Below, one piece after another: positions 19,624 to 29,708 of a stretch of DNA of 64,000 nucleotides; the first letter of the stretch is position 1, and every line of letters starts with the position of its first letter. The notes beneath the pieces are model-generated. The model had not been told where the DNA came from. It made no database searches and worked only from the letters and a program-made list of their open reading frames with translations. The position numbers and the translations under genes are program-made. Source of the stretch: Mesorhizobium japonicum MAFF 303099 (GTDB taxonomy: Bacteria > Pseudomonadota > Alphaproteobacteria > Rhizobiales > Rhizobiaceae); assembly GCF_000009625.1 (NCBI RefSeq), contig NC_002678.2, positions 124,001-188,000 on the forward strand, read 5' to 3'.

Positions 19624-20571
19624 ATGCCGGAACTCGAACGGGCCCCCAAACTTGATCAAGCATTGGCCGAAGTCGCCGCCGAAATGGCCGAACGCACCGA
19701 TCGCGGCGATGTCGCCACCTACATTCCTCAGCTGGGCAAGGTCGATCCAAGGAAATTCGGCATTGCCGCCGTCACCAATGACGGCCGCGTCCTGGTGGCC
19801 GGCGATGCCGACCAGGCTTTTTCGATCCAGAGCATCTCCAAGGTGTTCACCTTGACGCTGGCGCTCGGCAATGTCGGCGACGCGCTGTGGCAGAGGGTCG
19901 GGCGCGAGCCGTCGGGCAATCCGTTCAATTCGATCGTCCAGCTCGAACACGAGAACGGCATTCCGCGCAATCCGTTCATCAATGCCGGCGCCATCGTCAT
20001 TTCCGACATCCTGCTTGCCGGTCATCAGCCGCGCGAGGCGATCGGCGAGATCCTGCGCTTCATCCAGTTCCTGGCCGACGACGACACCATCATCATCGAC
20101 CGCGAGGTCGCTGCCTCCGAGCGCGCCACCGGCTATCGCAACTTCGCGCTCGCCAACTACATGAAATCCTTCGGCAATCTTCATCATGCACCGGAACTGG
20201 CGCTGGGCGTCTATTTCCACCATTGCGCCATCGCCATGAGCTGCCGGCAACTGGCGATGGCCGGCCGCTTCCTCGCCAATGGCGGCAAGAACCCGGCCAC
20301 CGGTCATTCCGTGGTATCGGCGGAGCGAGCGCGGCGCATCGGCGCCATGATGCTGACCTGCGGCCACTATGATGGCTCCGGCGATTTCGCCTTCCGCGTC
20401 GGCATTCCGGGAAAAAGCGGCGTCGGTGGCGGCATATTGGGCATTGTGCCGGGTGTGGCGTCGCTTGCGGTGTGGTCGCCCGGGCTCAACGCCAACGGCA
20501 ATTCCAAGCTGGGTTCGATCGCGCTGGAGAAGCTGGCCAGGATGATGAACTGGTCGATCTTCGCGCCATAA
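19624..20571 (+). CDS. glsA: glutaminase A
   Basis: 315 residues, normal for the serine-dependent glutaminase family. It hydrolyses L-glutamine to glutamate and ammonia. The catalytic Ser70-x-x-Lys73 pair lies in [10 protein letters not shown]; other family marks are [22 protein letters not shown]-like SCRQLA and the Gly-rich [13 protein letters not shown] loop. The start is 4 bp after the aminotransferase stop with its ribosome site inside the preceding gene, implying coupling. The operon ends at the terminator 20595-20634. E. coli YbaS and YneH homologues act in acid resistance or carbon use. Confidence 0.96.
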   Translation: MPELERAPKLDQALAEVAAEMAERTDRGDVATYIPQLGKVDPRKFGIAAVTNDGRVLVAGDADQAFSIQSISKVFTLTLALGNVGDALWQRVGREPSGNPFNSIVQLEHENGIPRNPFINAGAIVISDILLAGHQPREAIGEILRFIQFLADDDTIIIDREVAASERATGYRNFALANYMKSFGNLHHAPELALGVYFHHCAIAMSCRQLAMAGRFLANGGKNPATGHSVVSAERARRIGAMMLTCGHYDGSGDFAFRVGIPGKSGVGGGILGIVPGVASLAVWSPGLNANGNSKLGSIALEKLARMMNWSIFAP

Positions 20572-20594
20572 ATTTTTGCAGCCTGCCGCACGTG

Positions 20595-20634
20595 AAAAAT
20601 CCCGCGCCGTCTTTCGATCGGCGCGGGATTTTCT
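20595..20634. terminator. bidirectional intrinsic terminator between glsA and rne
   Basis: AAATCCCGCGCC (20597-20608) pairs with GGCGCGGGATTT (20620-20631), with A-rich and T-rich flanks on both sides, so it can end both the glsA and the rne transcripts. Twelve-base-pair stem and 11-nt loop. Confidence 0.85.
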
Positions 20635-20666
20635 TATTAAAAAGTCACATCAACCAGTTGAAAGGC

Positions 20667-23621
20667 TTAGAAAAAGCCCTTCCGCTGCCACCAGCCGGCG
20701 CGCTTCGGCTTTTCTTCGGTCTTGGCTTCCGGCTCATCGGCGACGGTCGACGACACCACAGGCACGACGGGCGCATCGATGGCCGCCGGCTTGCGCCTGG
20801 ACGGACGGGCCTTGGAAGGCTCTTCCGCGACGGGCACAACCGCTGTCTCTTCAACAACCGTCACCGGCGCCTCGACCGGCGTTTCCGCGGCCGCTTCCAC
20901 AACAGGGGTTTCGGCGGCGGCTTCGGCGGCTGCCTTCTTCGGCTTGGCTGCTCGACGCGGCTTCTTGGGCTTCTCGGTGCTTGGCACCTCTTCGCTCACC
21001 GCGGCCACTGGCTCTTCCGTCACCGCGGCAACAGCCGCCGGTTCGATCGAGGCAGGCTCGCTTTCGGAAGCATCGGCTTCGGAAGCCTCGGTCGCCTCGC
21101 CGGCGCTTGCTTCGGTCTCGCCTTCGCCGTCTTCACGACGGTTGCGCTTGCCGCCGCGCTTGCCGCGCCGGCGCTTCTTGCCCTGGCTGTCATCCGCAGC
21201 CTGCACCGCCTCGTCGGAAGCGCTGGCAGCGATCGGGGCAGCGTCGTCCTGTTCGCCGTCATCGTCGCCTGCCGCGTCTGCCGCGCCGACGAATTCGCCG
21301 GCCGGAGCCGAGATGGCTGAGCCGTCCGCCGGAGCGCCATGCTCGCGGTCGCGATCCCTGCCGCCGCGCCGTCTGCGGCGCTTGCGACGCTTGCGGTCGC
21401 GGCCTTCGCCATCTTCGCTGCCGGCAGGCCGCGGCTGCTGGTGCTGCTGCGGCTGCTGGCGTGGCTGCTCGGCCTGGACCACGACCTCATCGTCTTCCTC
21501 GACGACGGCAATCTCGTCCTCGGGTTCCTCCGGCTCGACATAGGCCGGCAGGCTGCGCGCCTCGACGAAGCCCTCGGGCTTCTCGGCCAGCGCGCCGCGG
21601 AAGATTGCGTAGTGCTGCGCGCCAACCGTATCGTCGGCCTCGATGGTGATGGTCAGGCCGAAGCGGCTTTCCAGTTCCACCAGCGTGCCGCGCTTGTGGT
21701 TGAGCACGTAGAGCGCGGTTGCCGCCGGCGTGCGCACGGTGATGTGGCTGCGTGAATCCTTGAGCAGGAATTCCTCGATCGCCCGCACCACCATCAGCGC
21801 GACCGACGAATCGGACCTGACATGGCCGGTGCCGCCGCAATGCGGGCAGGGCTTCATGGTCGATTCCAGCACGCTGGCGCGGATGCGCTGGCGTGACATC
21901 TCCATCAGGCCGAAATGCGAGATTCGGCCGACCTGGATGCGGGCCCGGTCGTTCTTGAGGTGATCCTTCAGCCGCTTCTCGACGGAACGGTTGTTGCGGT
22001 TCTCCTCCATGTCGATGAAGTCGATGACGATCAGGCCGGCGAGATCGCGAAGCCTGAGCTGACGGGCAACCTCCTCGGCCGCTTCCAGATTGGTGTGGAG
22101 TGCGGTGTCCTCGATCGAGTGCTCCTTGGTGGAGCGGCCCGAATTGACGTCGATGGCGACCAGCGCCTCGGTCTGGTTGATGATGATGTAGCCACCGCTC
22201 TTCAGCGTCACCTGCGGCTGCAGCATGCGGTCGAGCTGCGCCTCGATGCCGTTGCGCACGAAGATCGGCGTCGTGTCGCGGAACGGCTGAACCACCTTGG
22301 CGTGGCTCGGCATCAGCATGCGCATGAAGTCCTTGGCTTCGCGGTAGCCTTCCTCGCCGGAGACAAGGATCTCGTCGATATCCTTGTTGTAGAGATCGCG
22401 CACCGAGCGCTTGATCAGGCTGCCTTCCTCATAAACGAGGGCAGGGGCCGTCGATTGCAAGGTGAGACTGCGGACATTTTCCCAAAGCCGCATCAGATAT
22501 TCGTAATCGCGCTTGATCTCTGCCTTGGTGCGGCTCTCGCCGGCGGTGCGCAGGATGACGCCCATGCCTTGCGGCACTTCGAGGTCGGCAACCACCTCCT
22601 TAAGGCGCTTGCGGTCGACCGCGCTGGTGATCTTGCGCGAAATGCCGCCGCCGCGCGCCGTGTTCGGCATCAGCACCGAATAGCGGCCGGCAAGCGACAG
22701 ATAGGTGGTGAGAGCGGCACCCTTGTTGCCGCGCTCTTCCTTGACGACTTGAACCAGCAGGATCTGCCGGCGCTTGATCACTTCCTGGATCTTGTACTGG
22801 CGGCGCACCGGCTTGCGGCGGTTGCGCACCTCTTCCAGCGCATCCTCGGCGCCCACCGATTCGACCTCGTGATCATCGGGATGCGAGGACTGGACTTCCT
22901 CCAGCATGCCGCGATCATTGTCGCTGGAGGAGGCTTCAGTGGTCTGTTCCGTGTGCGAGACGGGTTCGGAAATCACATCGCCTTCGACCGCGGCGGCGAT
23001 CGATGTCGGGCCACCCTCGCGGGTTTCGGTTTCCTCCTGTTCGGCGGAACCTTCGTCATGGCCTGATGTATCGGCATGCTCCGAGGGACCTGAATGTTCC
23101 GATGTATCGGCTGCGTGTTCGATGATCTCGGAGGTGTGGGAAATCTCCTCGACAACGATGTCGCCATTGTCGCCGCCTTCGCCTGGCTCGCCGGCGCCTT
23201 CGCCTGCCTCGCCAGTATCGCGCTTGTGCTCACCGCGCTCCCGGCTCTTGCCGCCGCGCCGGCGTCCGCGCCGTCCGCGATCGCGGCTCTGGCGGTCATC
23301 GCCGTCACCATCCTCGTCCTCCTCGTCCTCGGCCTCCTGCGCTTCGGCGCGCAGCAGTGCCTGACGGTCGGCGACCGGGATCTGGTAGTAGTCGGGGTGT
23401 ATTTCACTGAAGGCGAGAAAACCGTGACGGTTGCCGCCATATTCGACAAAGGCTGCCTGAAGGGAGGGTTCGACGCGCGTTACGCGGGCGAGGTAGATAT
23501 TTCCTTTGAGCTGCTTCTTGTCCTGGGATTCAAAGTCGAATTCTTCGATACGGTTACCGCGTACGACGACAACGCGTGTTTCCTCCGGGTGGGAGGCGTC
23601 TATCAGCATTTTGTTGGGCAT
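20667..23621 (-). CDS. rne: ribonuclease E
   Basis: 984 residues. It is the endonuclease that starts mRNA decay and processes rRNA and tRNA, and it scaffolds the degradosome. The split S1 domain (residues about 37-90 and 273-315) is interrupted by an insertion of about 180 residues (92-272) that is first basic (RGRRGRRRGGKSR), then strongly acidic. The DNase I-like core has the metal aspartates in VAIDVNSGR and LIVIDFIDMEENR, and the Zn-link CPHCGGTG. The last 300 residues are disordered: an Arg/Lys-rich patch (DRKRRKRRRRRGGRDRDRE) and Ala/Glu/Val repeats, ending RAGWWQRKGFF, which probably bind RNA or partners. It shares a 651-bp upstream region with the amidase gene. Confidence 0.96.
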   Translation of the reverse strand: MPNKMLIDASHPEETRVVVVRGNRIEEFDFESQDKKQLKGNIYLARVTRVEPSLQAAFVEYGGNRHGFLAFSEIHPDYYQIPVADRQALLRAEAQEAEDEEDEDGDGDDRQSRDRGRRGRRRGGKSRERGEHKRDTGEAGEGAGEPGEGGDNGDIVVEEISHTSEIIEHAADTSEHSGPSEHADTSGHDEGSAEQEETETREGGPTSIAAAVEGDVISEPVSHTEQTTEASSSDNDRGMLEEVQSSHPDDHEVESVGAEDALEEVRNRRKPVRRQYKIQEVIKRRQILLVQVVKEERGNKGAALTTYLSLAGRYSVLMPNTARGGGISRKITSAVDRKRLKEVVADLEVPQGMGVILRTAGESRTKAEIKRDYEYLMRLWENVRSLTLQSTAPALVYEEGSLIKRSVRDLYNKDIDEILVSGEEGYREAKDFMRMLMPSHAKVVQPFRDTTPIFVRNGIEAQLDRMLQPQVTLKSGGYIIINQTEALVAIDVNSGRSTKEHSIEDTALHTNLEAAEEVARQLRLRDLAGLIVIDFIDMEENRNNRSVEKRLKDHLKNDRARIQVGRISHFGLMEMSRQRIRASVLESTMKPCPHCGGTGHVRSDSSVALMVVRAIEEFLLKDSRSHITVRTPAATALYVLNHKRGTLVELESRFGLTITIEADDTVGAQHYAIFRGALAEKPEGFVEARSLPAYVEPEEPEDEIAVVEEDDEVVVQAEQPRQQPQQHQQPRPAGSEDGEGRDRKRRKRRRRRGGRDRDREHGAPADGSAISAPAGEFVGAADAAGDDDGEQDDAAPIAASASDEAVQAADDSQGKKRRRGKRGGKRNRREDGEGETEASAGEATEASEADASESEPASIEPAAVAAVTEEPVAAVSEEVPSTEKPKKPRRAAKPKKAAAEAAAETPVVEAAAETPVEAPVTVVEETAVVPVAEEPSKARPSRRKPAAIDAPVVPVVSSTVADEPEAKTEEKPKRAGWWQRKGFF

Positions 23622-24272
23622 TATTTCGTTTCCCCCCGGCAGCCGTCAGCCGCAGCTGGCGGGGCAAAGCCCGCTGCTGTGTGTCTGGAGAGTGGGTGCC
23701 GGATAATTGAATGTCCGCCGGACGGTGCCTGCGTGTCATGGCGGTGCCGCCCGCTGCCATACTGGCGCGGTTTGATGCGGACCTTTCCATGATTGCGCTT
23801 GAAGCCATCGTCACCAGCAGAACCTTTTGAACCAAAGCCCGGAAACCGGACCAGCTTGTTTGCTCATACAGAGCCGGCACGGGGACAAACCCGGCCGTTT
23901 TCCTCACGCAGGTGATTCCCCCGCCACGGGAGCACACCTGCGAAATTCGTCGCAATCACCTGAAGCCTTTTCGCGTGAAGCGAAAGGAGCCGCCTTTCAT
24001 CTGACCCTGTAGCAGGAAGCTGCGGAGGAGGGCGGTTCCAGGATTGCAGTGATCCACTATCGCTTTTATGATTTGGCGGGTTGGAAGGCAACCCCGATTT
24101 CCGATGCCGGCAAAAAGCAGTTCCGTAACGTAAGCCTGGGGTCCAATCCTTGCGTGAAAAGGCTTGGTTAACCTTCTCTGGATACCAATCGTTAATCGAG
24201 TTCGCGGCCTAACCGGCACTTCGACGAAACGAGCGGGCGCCTGGCGCCAAACCGGGAGCGACTGTAAGAGAG
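23622..24272. other. 651-bp divergent region between rne and amidase genes
   Basis: No protein gene is convincing here. It must contain the rne promoter and leader and the amidase promoter. RNase E genes usually have long leaders through which they autoregulate, so a structured leader on the minus strand is expected (inference). I could not define a conserved fold; the CGCGTGAAGCGAAAGG segment near 23970 is purine-rich but unremarkable. Confidence 0.4.
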
Positions 24273-25535
24273 ATGGGACTGGCGGACTTCACAGACAAGG
24301 GATGTCGTGTTGGTGGCCGGATTCTTGGTGCTCTATTTCTCCTGCTGCTGGTGGCGATTTCCCAGGGCTTTTTCTCTATTGCCAATGCCGCCGATGCGCC
24401 GCTGGTGGCAAAAGGCTACAAGATGGCGGGCGATGCCACCAAGATGCGCATCGTCATGGATTTCGATCGCGAGCCTGACATCAAATGGTTCCTGCTGCGC
24501 GGACCCAATCGTCTGGTCATCGATCTGGCGAATACCAGGCTGGCCATCGACGCCAAGGATTTGAAGCCACGCGGCCTGGTCAAGGGCGTGCGCCTGGGCG
24601 CGCTCGGCGACGGCGTTTCGCGGCTGATCCTGACCGGCAAGGGACCGTTTGCCGTCGACAAGCTGGATGTGCTCAAGAATGAGGACGGAACCGGCTACCG
24701 CATTGCCATCGACATGTCGGCCGCCTCCGAACGGGAGTTCGACGCCGCCCTTGCCAACCAGGCGCTGACCACCGGCTCGACGGTTTCGACCGACAAGGGT
24801 GGGCGGGTTGGCACCGGACCGGTCTCCAATCCGGGCCACCGCTTCACCGTCGTCATCGATCCCGGCCATGGCGGCGTCGACGGCGGCGCCGAGGGCCTGA
24901 ACGGCACCATCGAGAAGAACGTCACGCTGGCCTTCGCCACGGAACTGCGCGACAAGCTCGCAGCCATCGGCAAATACGATGTCTTCATGACCCGCGACAC
25001 CGATGAATATCTGCGCCTGGACGACCGTGTGCGCATCGCCCGCCAGCATGAGGCCGACCTGCTGATTTCGATCCATGCCGACACGATCAGCGTCAAGGGC
25101 ATTCGCGGCGCCACCGTCTACACCGTCTCCGAAAAGGCATCGGATCCGCAGGCGCAGGCGCTCGCCGACCGCGAAAATCTCTCCGATCAGTTCGCTGGTA
25201 TGGTCATCAAGGACGACAACAAGGAAGTGACCGATATCCTGATCGACCTGATCCGCCGCGAGACGCACACCTTTTCGATGAGTTTCGCCCACACCTTGGT
25301 CGGCCAGCTGTCGACCAGCGTCGGGCTCATCAACAATCCGCAGCGTTCCGCGGGCTTCAAGGTGCTGAAGGCACCGGACGTACCATCCGTGCTGGTCGAA
25401 CTCGGCTATCTCTCGAATGCCAAGGACGAAGCGCAGCTGCTTAACGCCGAATGGCGCGGCAAGGCCGCACAAAGCATCACCAATGCCGTTGCGCTGTTCG
25501 CGTCCGCCAAGGCAGGGGCTAGAACCGGAGGTTGA
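24273..25535 (+). CDS. periplasmic N-acetylmuramoyl-L-alanine amidase (AmiC type)
   Basis: 420 residues. A long signal peptide (cleavage near ANA-ADA, about residue 39) is followed by an AMIN domain (about 48-150: KMRIVMDFDREPDIKWFLL, FAVDKLDVL), a linker, then the zinc Amidase_3 domain (about 190-412). Zn and catalytic residues lie in VIDPGHGGVDGGAEG (His), the Glu of GTIEKNV, LISIHAD (His) and VPSVLVELGYLSN (Glu). It splits peptidoglycan septa for daughter-cell separation and usually needs an EnvC/NlpD-type activator, not seen here. PBP1A follows on the same strand, so the two wall enzymes may be co-regulated. Confidence 0.95.
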   Translation: MGLADFTDKGCRVGGRILGALFLLLLVAISQGFFSIANAADAPLVAKGYKMAGDATKMRIVMDFDREPDIKWFLLRGPNRLVIDLANTRLAIDAKDLKPRGLVKGVRLGALGDGVSRLILTGKGPFAVDKLDVLKNEDGTGYRIAIDMSAASEREFDAALANQALTTGSTVSTDKGGRVGTGPVSNPGHRFTVVIDPGHGGVDGGAEGLNGTIEKNVTLAFATELRDKLAAIGKYDVFMTRDTDEYLRLDDRVRIARQHEADLLISIHADTISVKGIRGATVYTVSEKASDPQAQALADRENLSDQFAGMVIKDDNKEVTDILIDLIRRETHTFSMSFAHTLVGQLSTSVGLINNPQRSAGFKVLKAPDVPSVLVELGYLSNAKDEAQLLNAEWRGKAAQSITNAVALFASAKAGARTGG

Positions 25536-25748
25536 CATGCCTTGCGGTGCCTGCAACCAGAGGCGGCGTTGCTGGATGACAACACCCGGTGCCTTTATTT
25601 CCTGCGCGCGGTCACGAAATCAGGCCTTGCCGTATTTTGTCCACATGATGGCGACATGGGTTTTCGAATACGGATTGGGACCAGCTCGAAAGCTTGCGTG
25701 GAAGGCGGCTTCGTTTAGGAAATTCCCGAACCAAGGACTGGAGCGGGT

Positions 25749-28205
25749 ATGATTCGTCTCATTGGCTATTTCTTCGGCATCGGCACGACGCTGGCCCTTC
25801 TGGTCGCGGCGGGCGTTGCCATTTACATCAGCCATCTGTCGAAGGATCTGCCCGACTACGAGGTGCTGGCCAAATACGAGCCGCCGGTGACCACCCGCAT
25901 TCACGCCTCGGACGGCTCGCTGATGGCCGAATATGCGCGCGAGCGGCGGCTATATTTGCCGATCCAGGCCATCCCGGATCGCGTCAAGGCGGCCTTCCTG
26001 TCGGCGGAAGACAAGAACTTCTACAATCACCCCGGCATCGACGTGACCGGCCTTGGCCGCGCCATCATCGTCAACCTGCAGAATTTTGGCTCGGGCAGGC
26101 GCCAGGTCGGCGCCTCGACGATCACCCAGCAGGTGGCCAAGAACTTCCTGTTGACCGCGGACCAGACCTACGAGCGCAAGATCAAGGAAATGATCCTGGC
26201 CTTCCGCATCGAGCAGGCCTACCCCAAGGATCGTATCCTCGAGCTCTACCTCAACGAAATCTTCTTCGGTTTCGGCGCCTACGGTGTCGCCGGCGCGGCG
26301 CTCACCTACTTCGACAAGTCGGTGAACGAACTGACCGTGGCCGAGGCCGCCTACCTGGCTTCGTTGCCGAAGGGCCCCAACAACTACCATCCTTTCAAGC
26401 ATGCCGATCGCGCGATCGAGCGCCGCAACTGGGTCATCGACCAGATGGTCGAAAATGGCTACGTCACGCGTGAGGAAGGCAACAAGGCCAAGGCCGAGCC
26501 GCTCGGCGTGACGCCGCGCCGTACCGGCACCTATCTGTTCGCCGGCGAATACTTCACCGAAGAGGTGCGCCGCCAGATCATCGCCCGTTACGGCGAGAAC
26601 GCGCTCTACGAAGGCGGCCTGTCCGTCCGCACCACGCTTGATCCGAAAGTCCAGCTCATCGCCCGCAAGGCGATGCAGAACGGCTTGATCAAATACGATA
26701 CGCTGCGCGGCTATCGCGGGCCGGTGACGTCAATCGACGTGTCCGGCGACTGGGGCGTCCCGCTGGGCGCCGTCAAGGGACTGGAGGACGTCCCCGAATG
26801 GTCGCTGGCCGTCGTGCTCGACTCCTCCGCGTCAGGTCTCTCGATAGGCCTGCAGCCCGCACGCCAGGCATCGGGCGACATCGTCAAGGAACGCGTCGAA
26901 GGCACTGTCAGCAAGGACGACATGGGCTTTGCCATGCGCCATATGGTGGACGGCAAGACGGTAAAGGCCAAGTCGCCGGCCGATGTGCTGAAGCCCGGCG
27001 ACGTCATCTTCGTGCAGAAGAACGAAGGCTCCGACAACACCTACAGCCTGCGCCAGGTTCCCGAGGTGGAAGGCGGCCTGATCGCCATGGATCCGCACAC
27101 CGGCCGTGTGCTGGCCATGGTCGGCGGTTTCTCCTATGCGCAGTCCGAATTCAACCGCGCCACCCAGGCGATGCGTCAGCCGGGCTCCTCGTTCAAGCCG
27201 ATCGTCTACTCGGCGGCGCTCGACAATGGCTATACGCCGGCCTCGGTGATCATGGACGGACCGATCACCATACAGAGCGGCAACACGACCTGGACGCCGA
27301 AGAACTATGACGGCACCGTCGCCGGGCCGGCAACGCTGCGTTCCGGCATCGAGAAGTCGCGCAATTTGATGACGGTGCGGCTTGCCAACGACATGGGCAT
27401 GAAGCTGGTCGTCGAATATGCCGAGCGCTTTGGTGTCTACGATCATCTGGCGCCGTATCTGCCGATGGCGCTGGGCTCCGGCGAGACCACCGTGATGCGC
27501 ATGGTTTCGGCCTATTCGATCATGGCCAATGGCGGCAAGTCGATCAAACCGTCGCTGATCGACCGCATCCAGGACCGCTACGGCAAGACCGTGTTCAAGC
27601 AGGATGAGCGTGGCTGCGAAGGCTGCAACGCGCTTGAATGGAAGAACCAGCCAGAGCCGGAACTGGTCGACAATTCCGAGCAGGTGCTCGATCCGATGAC
27701 CGCTTATCAGATCACCTCGATGATGGAAGGCGTGGTCCAGCGCGGCACCGGCGCCACCATTGGCGAACTCGGCCGCCACATTGCCGGCAAGACAGGCACC
27801 ACCAACGACGAAAAGGACGCCTGGTTCATCGGTTTCACGCCGAACCTCGTGGTTGGCCTCTACATGGGCTACGACACGCCGCGCGGCCTTGGCCACGGCG
27901 CCACCGGTGGCGGTCTCGCCGCCCCGATCTTCAAGGATTTCATGCGCGTTGCGCTGGACGGCACGCCCAACGTCGACTTCAAGGTCCCAGACGGCATGAA
28001 CCTGATCGCCATCAATCGTAAGACCGGCATGCGTGCCGCGTCGGGCGATCCGGGCACCATCATCGAGGCCTTCAAGCCGGGCACCGGTCCCGCCGACAGC
28101 TATTGGGTGATCGGCATGGGTGCCGACGGCTCCAACGCGTCGGGCGGCGCACTGTCACCGCAGGCCAACCAGGCCATCCAGGACGGCGGCGGCGGCCTCT
28201 ACTGA
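25749..28205 (+). CDS. mrcA: penicillin-binding protein 1A (bifunctional transglycosylase/transpeptidase)
   Basis: 818 residues, typical. One N-terminal membrane anchor (residues 3-27) precedes the glycosyltransferase 51 domain (about 55-230), whose catalytic Glu is in AEDKNFYNHPGID and which has GASTITQQVAKN and RKIKEMILAFRIEQ. An OB-like insert follows. The transpeptidase domain (about 430-740) has Ser480-x-x-Lys483 in PGSSFKP, the SRN triad in EKSRN and Lys681-Thr-Gly in GKTGTTND. It polymerises and crosslinks peptidoglycan. The 213-bp gap after the amidase gene shows no terminator, and prfB follows 126 bp downstream. Confidence 0.96.
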   Translation: MIRLIGYFFGIGTTLALLVAAGVAIYISHLSKDLPDYEVLAKYEPPVTTRIHASDGSLMAEYARERRLYLPIQAIPDRVKAAFLSAEDKNFYNHPGIDVTGLGRAIIVNLQNFGSGRRQVGASTITQQVAKNFLLTADQTYERKIKEMILAFRIEQAYPKDRILELYLNEIFFGFGAYGVAGAALTYFDKSVNELTVAEAAYLASLPKGPNNYHPFKHADRAIERRNWVIDQMVENGYVTREEGNKAKAEPLGVTPRRTGTYLFAGEYFTEEVRRQIIARYGENALYEGGLSVRTTLDPKVQLIARKAMQNGLIKYDTLRGYRGPVTSIDVSGDWGVPLGAVKGLEDVPEWSLAVVLDSSASGLSIGLQPARQASGDIVKERVEGTVSKDDMGFAMRHMVDGKTVKAKSPADVLKPGDVIFVQKNEGSDNTYSLRQVPEVEGGLIAMDPHTGRVLAMVGGFSYAQSEFNRATQAMRQPGSSFKPIVYSAALDNGYTPASVIMDGPITIQSGNTTWTPKNYDGTVAGPATLRSGIEKSRNLMTVRLANDMGMKLVVEYAERFGVYDHLAPYLPMALGSGETTVMRMVSAYSIMANGGKSIKPSLIDRIQDRYGKTVFKQDERGCEGCNALEWKNQPEPELVDNSEQVLDPMTAYQITSMMEGVVQRGTGATIGELGRHIAGKTGTTNDEKDAWFIGFTPNLVVGLYMGYDTPRGLGHGATGGGLAAPIFKDFMRVALDGTPNVDFKVPDGMNLIAINRKTGMRAASGDPGTIIEAFKPGTGPADSYWVIGMGADGSNASGGALSPQANQAIQDGGGGLY

Positions 28206-28331
28206 CGGGGCCGGATGCGGATCGCTGGGCTGGCTGGGGGCCGGCCCATTTCGCTTTACACATGGCGGCGCCGTCCCTATGTATCGCGCCGACCGAAGTG
28301 TCACTTCAGCAACAGGACAAAATACCAGGCC

Positions 28332-29463
28332 ATGCGCGCGGAAACGCAGAATATTGTCGACGAGATCAGGCAGGCGATAACCCTGCTGAGGAGGCATCTT
28401 TGACTGGGATCAGGCCATAAAGCGGCTTGAATACCTGAATGTGCGGGCCGAGGACGCCAGCCTCTGGAACGAACCGCTGGAAGCGCAGAAGCTGATGCGC
28501 GAGCGTCAGGGCCTCGAGGAAGGCATCGCGGCGGTCAAGGGCCTGACCCAGGCGCTGGAAGACAATATCGGCCTGATCGAGCTCGGCGAGGAAGAGGGCG
28601 ACGAGGGCGTCATCACCGAGGCCGAAGCGGCGATCCGCTCGATGCAGGGCGAGGCCAAGGCCCGCCAGGTCGAAACGCTGCTGTCGGGTGAAGCCGACGC
28701 CAACGACACCTATCTCGAAATCCATGCCGGCGCCGGCGGCACCGAAAGCCAGGACTGGGCCTCGATGCTTTTGCGCATGTACACGCGCTGGGCCGAACGC
28801 CGCCGCTTCAAAGTCGAAGTGCTGGAAGTGCATGACGGCGAAGAGGCCGGCATCAAGTCCGCGACGCTGATGATCAAGGGCCACAATGCCTATGGCTGGC
28901 TGAAGACTGAATCCGGCGTCCATCGCCTGGTCCGCATTTCGCCCTATGACAGCAATGCGCGCCGGCACACTTCCTTCGCCAGCGTCTGGGTCTATCCGGT
29001 CATCGACGACACGATCGAGATCGATGTTTCAGAATCGGACGTGCGCATCGACACCTATCGCTCGTCGGGCTCTGGCGGCCAGCACGTCAACACCACCGAT
29101 TCGGCTGTGCGCATCACCCATATCGCCACCGGCATCGCGGTCGCCTGCCAGGCCGAGCGTTCGCAGCACAAGAACCGGGCGAAGGCCTGGGAGATGCTGC
29201 GCTCGCGCCTTTACGAGGAAGAGCTGAAGAAGCGTGAGGCCATCGCCAACGCCACCGAAGCCTCGAAGAGCGACATCGGCTGGGGCCACCAGATCCGCTC
29301 CTACGTGCTGCAGCCGTACCAGTTGGTGAAGGATCTGCGCACCGGCGTCGAAAGCACCAGCCCGTCGAGCGTGCTCGATGGCGACCTCGACGACTTCATG
29401 GAAGCCTCGCTGTCGCAACGCATCGAAGGCGGCGCAGGCGAGGCCGTGGCGGATCTGGACTAG
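28332..29463 (+). CDS. prfB: peptide chain release factor 2 with programmed +1 frameshift
   Basis: Two frames make one protein. The first, ATG at 28332, encodes 23 residues and stops at TGA 28401-28403; reading continues in the +1 frame as Asp-Trp-Asp-Gln from 28402. Together they give about 376 residues. RF2 recognises UGA and UAA; the discriminator tripeptide region is in the middle domain, and the catalytic GGQ loop is in [16 protein letters not shown]. Starting annotation at the GTG 28441, the first start in the long frame, would lose the N-terminus. The internal UGA is itself read by RF2, so low RF2 favours the frameshift and raises RF2 synthesis. Confidence 0.95.
28388..28404 (+). promoter_or_regulatory. 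prfB programmed frameshift site
   Basis: Shine-Dalgarno-like GAGGAGG (28388-28394), three bases CAT, then the slippery CTT (28398-28400) and TGAC. The 3-base spacing between the internal ribosome site and CTT TGA C is the same as in the E. coli prfB site. Confidence 0.93.
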
Positions 29464-29708
29464 CACCGTCCGCCGCCATTGCGCCCGCTCGCATTTTCTG
29501 CGGACCAGGTGGGCCGCCTTGGGCGGCCCGCGGCTCCACGCAGCAATTTCTTGCGCCGACTCACATTTCGGCTCACCATTTGCCGCAGGAGGAGACAAAA
29601 GCATTTATGGCCGGTCGCGGCATATCTGCTGACGATTGGCCGCTGGGAAGACACGTTCCGGGAACGGGCAAGCGAAACGCTTGAACCTCGTTTGAAAGGA
29701 ACGTTCCC

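Noticed and set aside
20576..21649. Long Arg/Pro-rich frames over the RNase E C-terminal tail
   Set aside because: They are translations of the low-complexity coding region in other frames.
25541..25752. Cys-rich 70-codon frame MPCGACNQRRRC before PBP1A
   Set aside because: It has no ribosome site of its own, no hydrophobic or domain pattern after the first 12 residues, and overlaps the PBP1A start.
28441..29463. prfB as a single frame with a GTG start
   Set aside because: The upstream frame with the classical frameshift site restores the family N-terminus, so the single-frame model is truncated.
29654..29707. Possible EcfG promoter before the 123-residue secreted protein (GGAAC ... CGTT)
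   Set aside because: The spacing between GGAAC (29661) and CGTT (29689) is 23 bp, too long for the 16-17 bp consensus.
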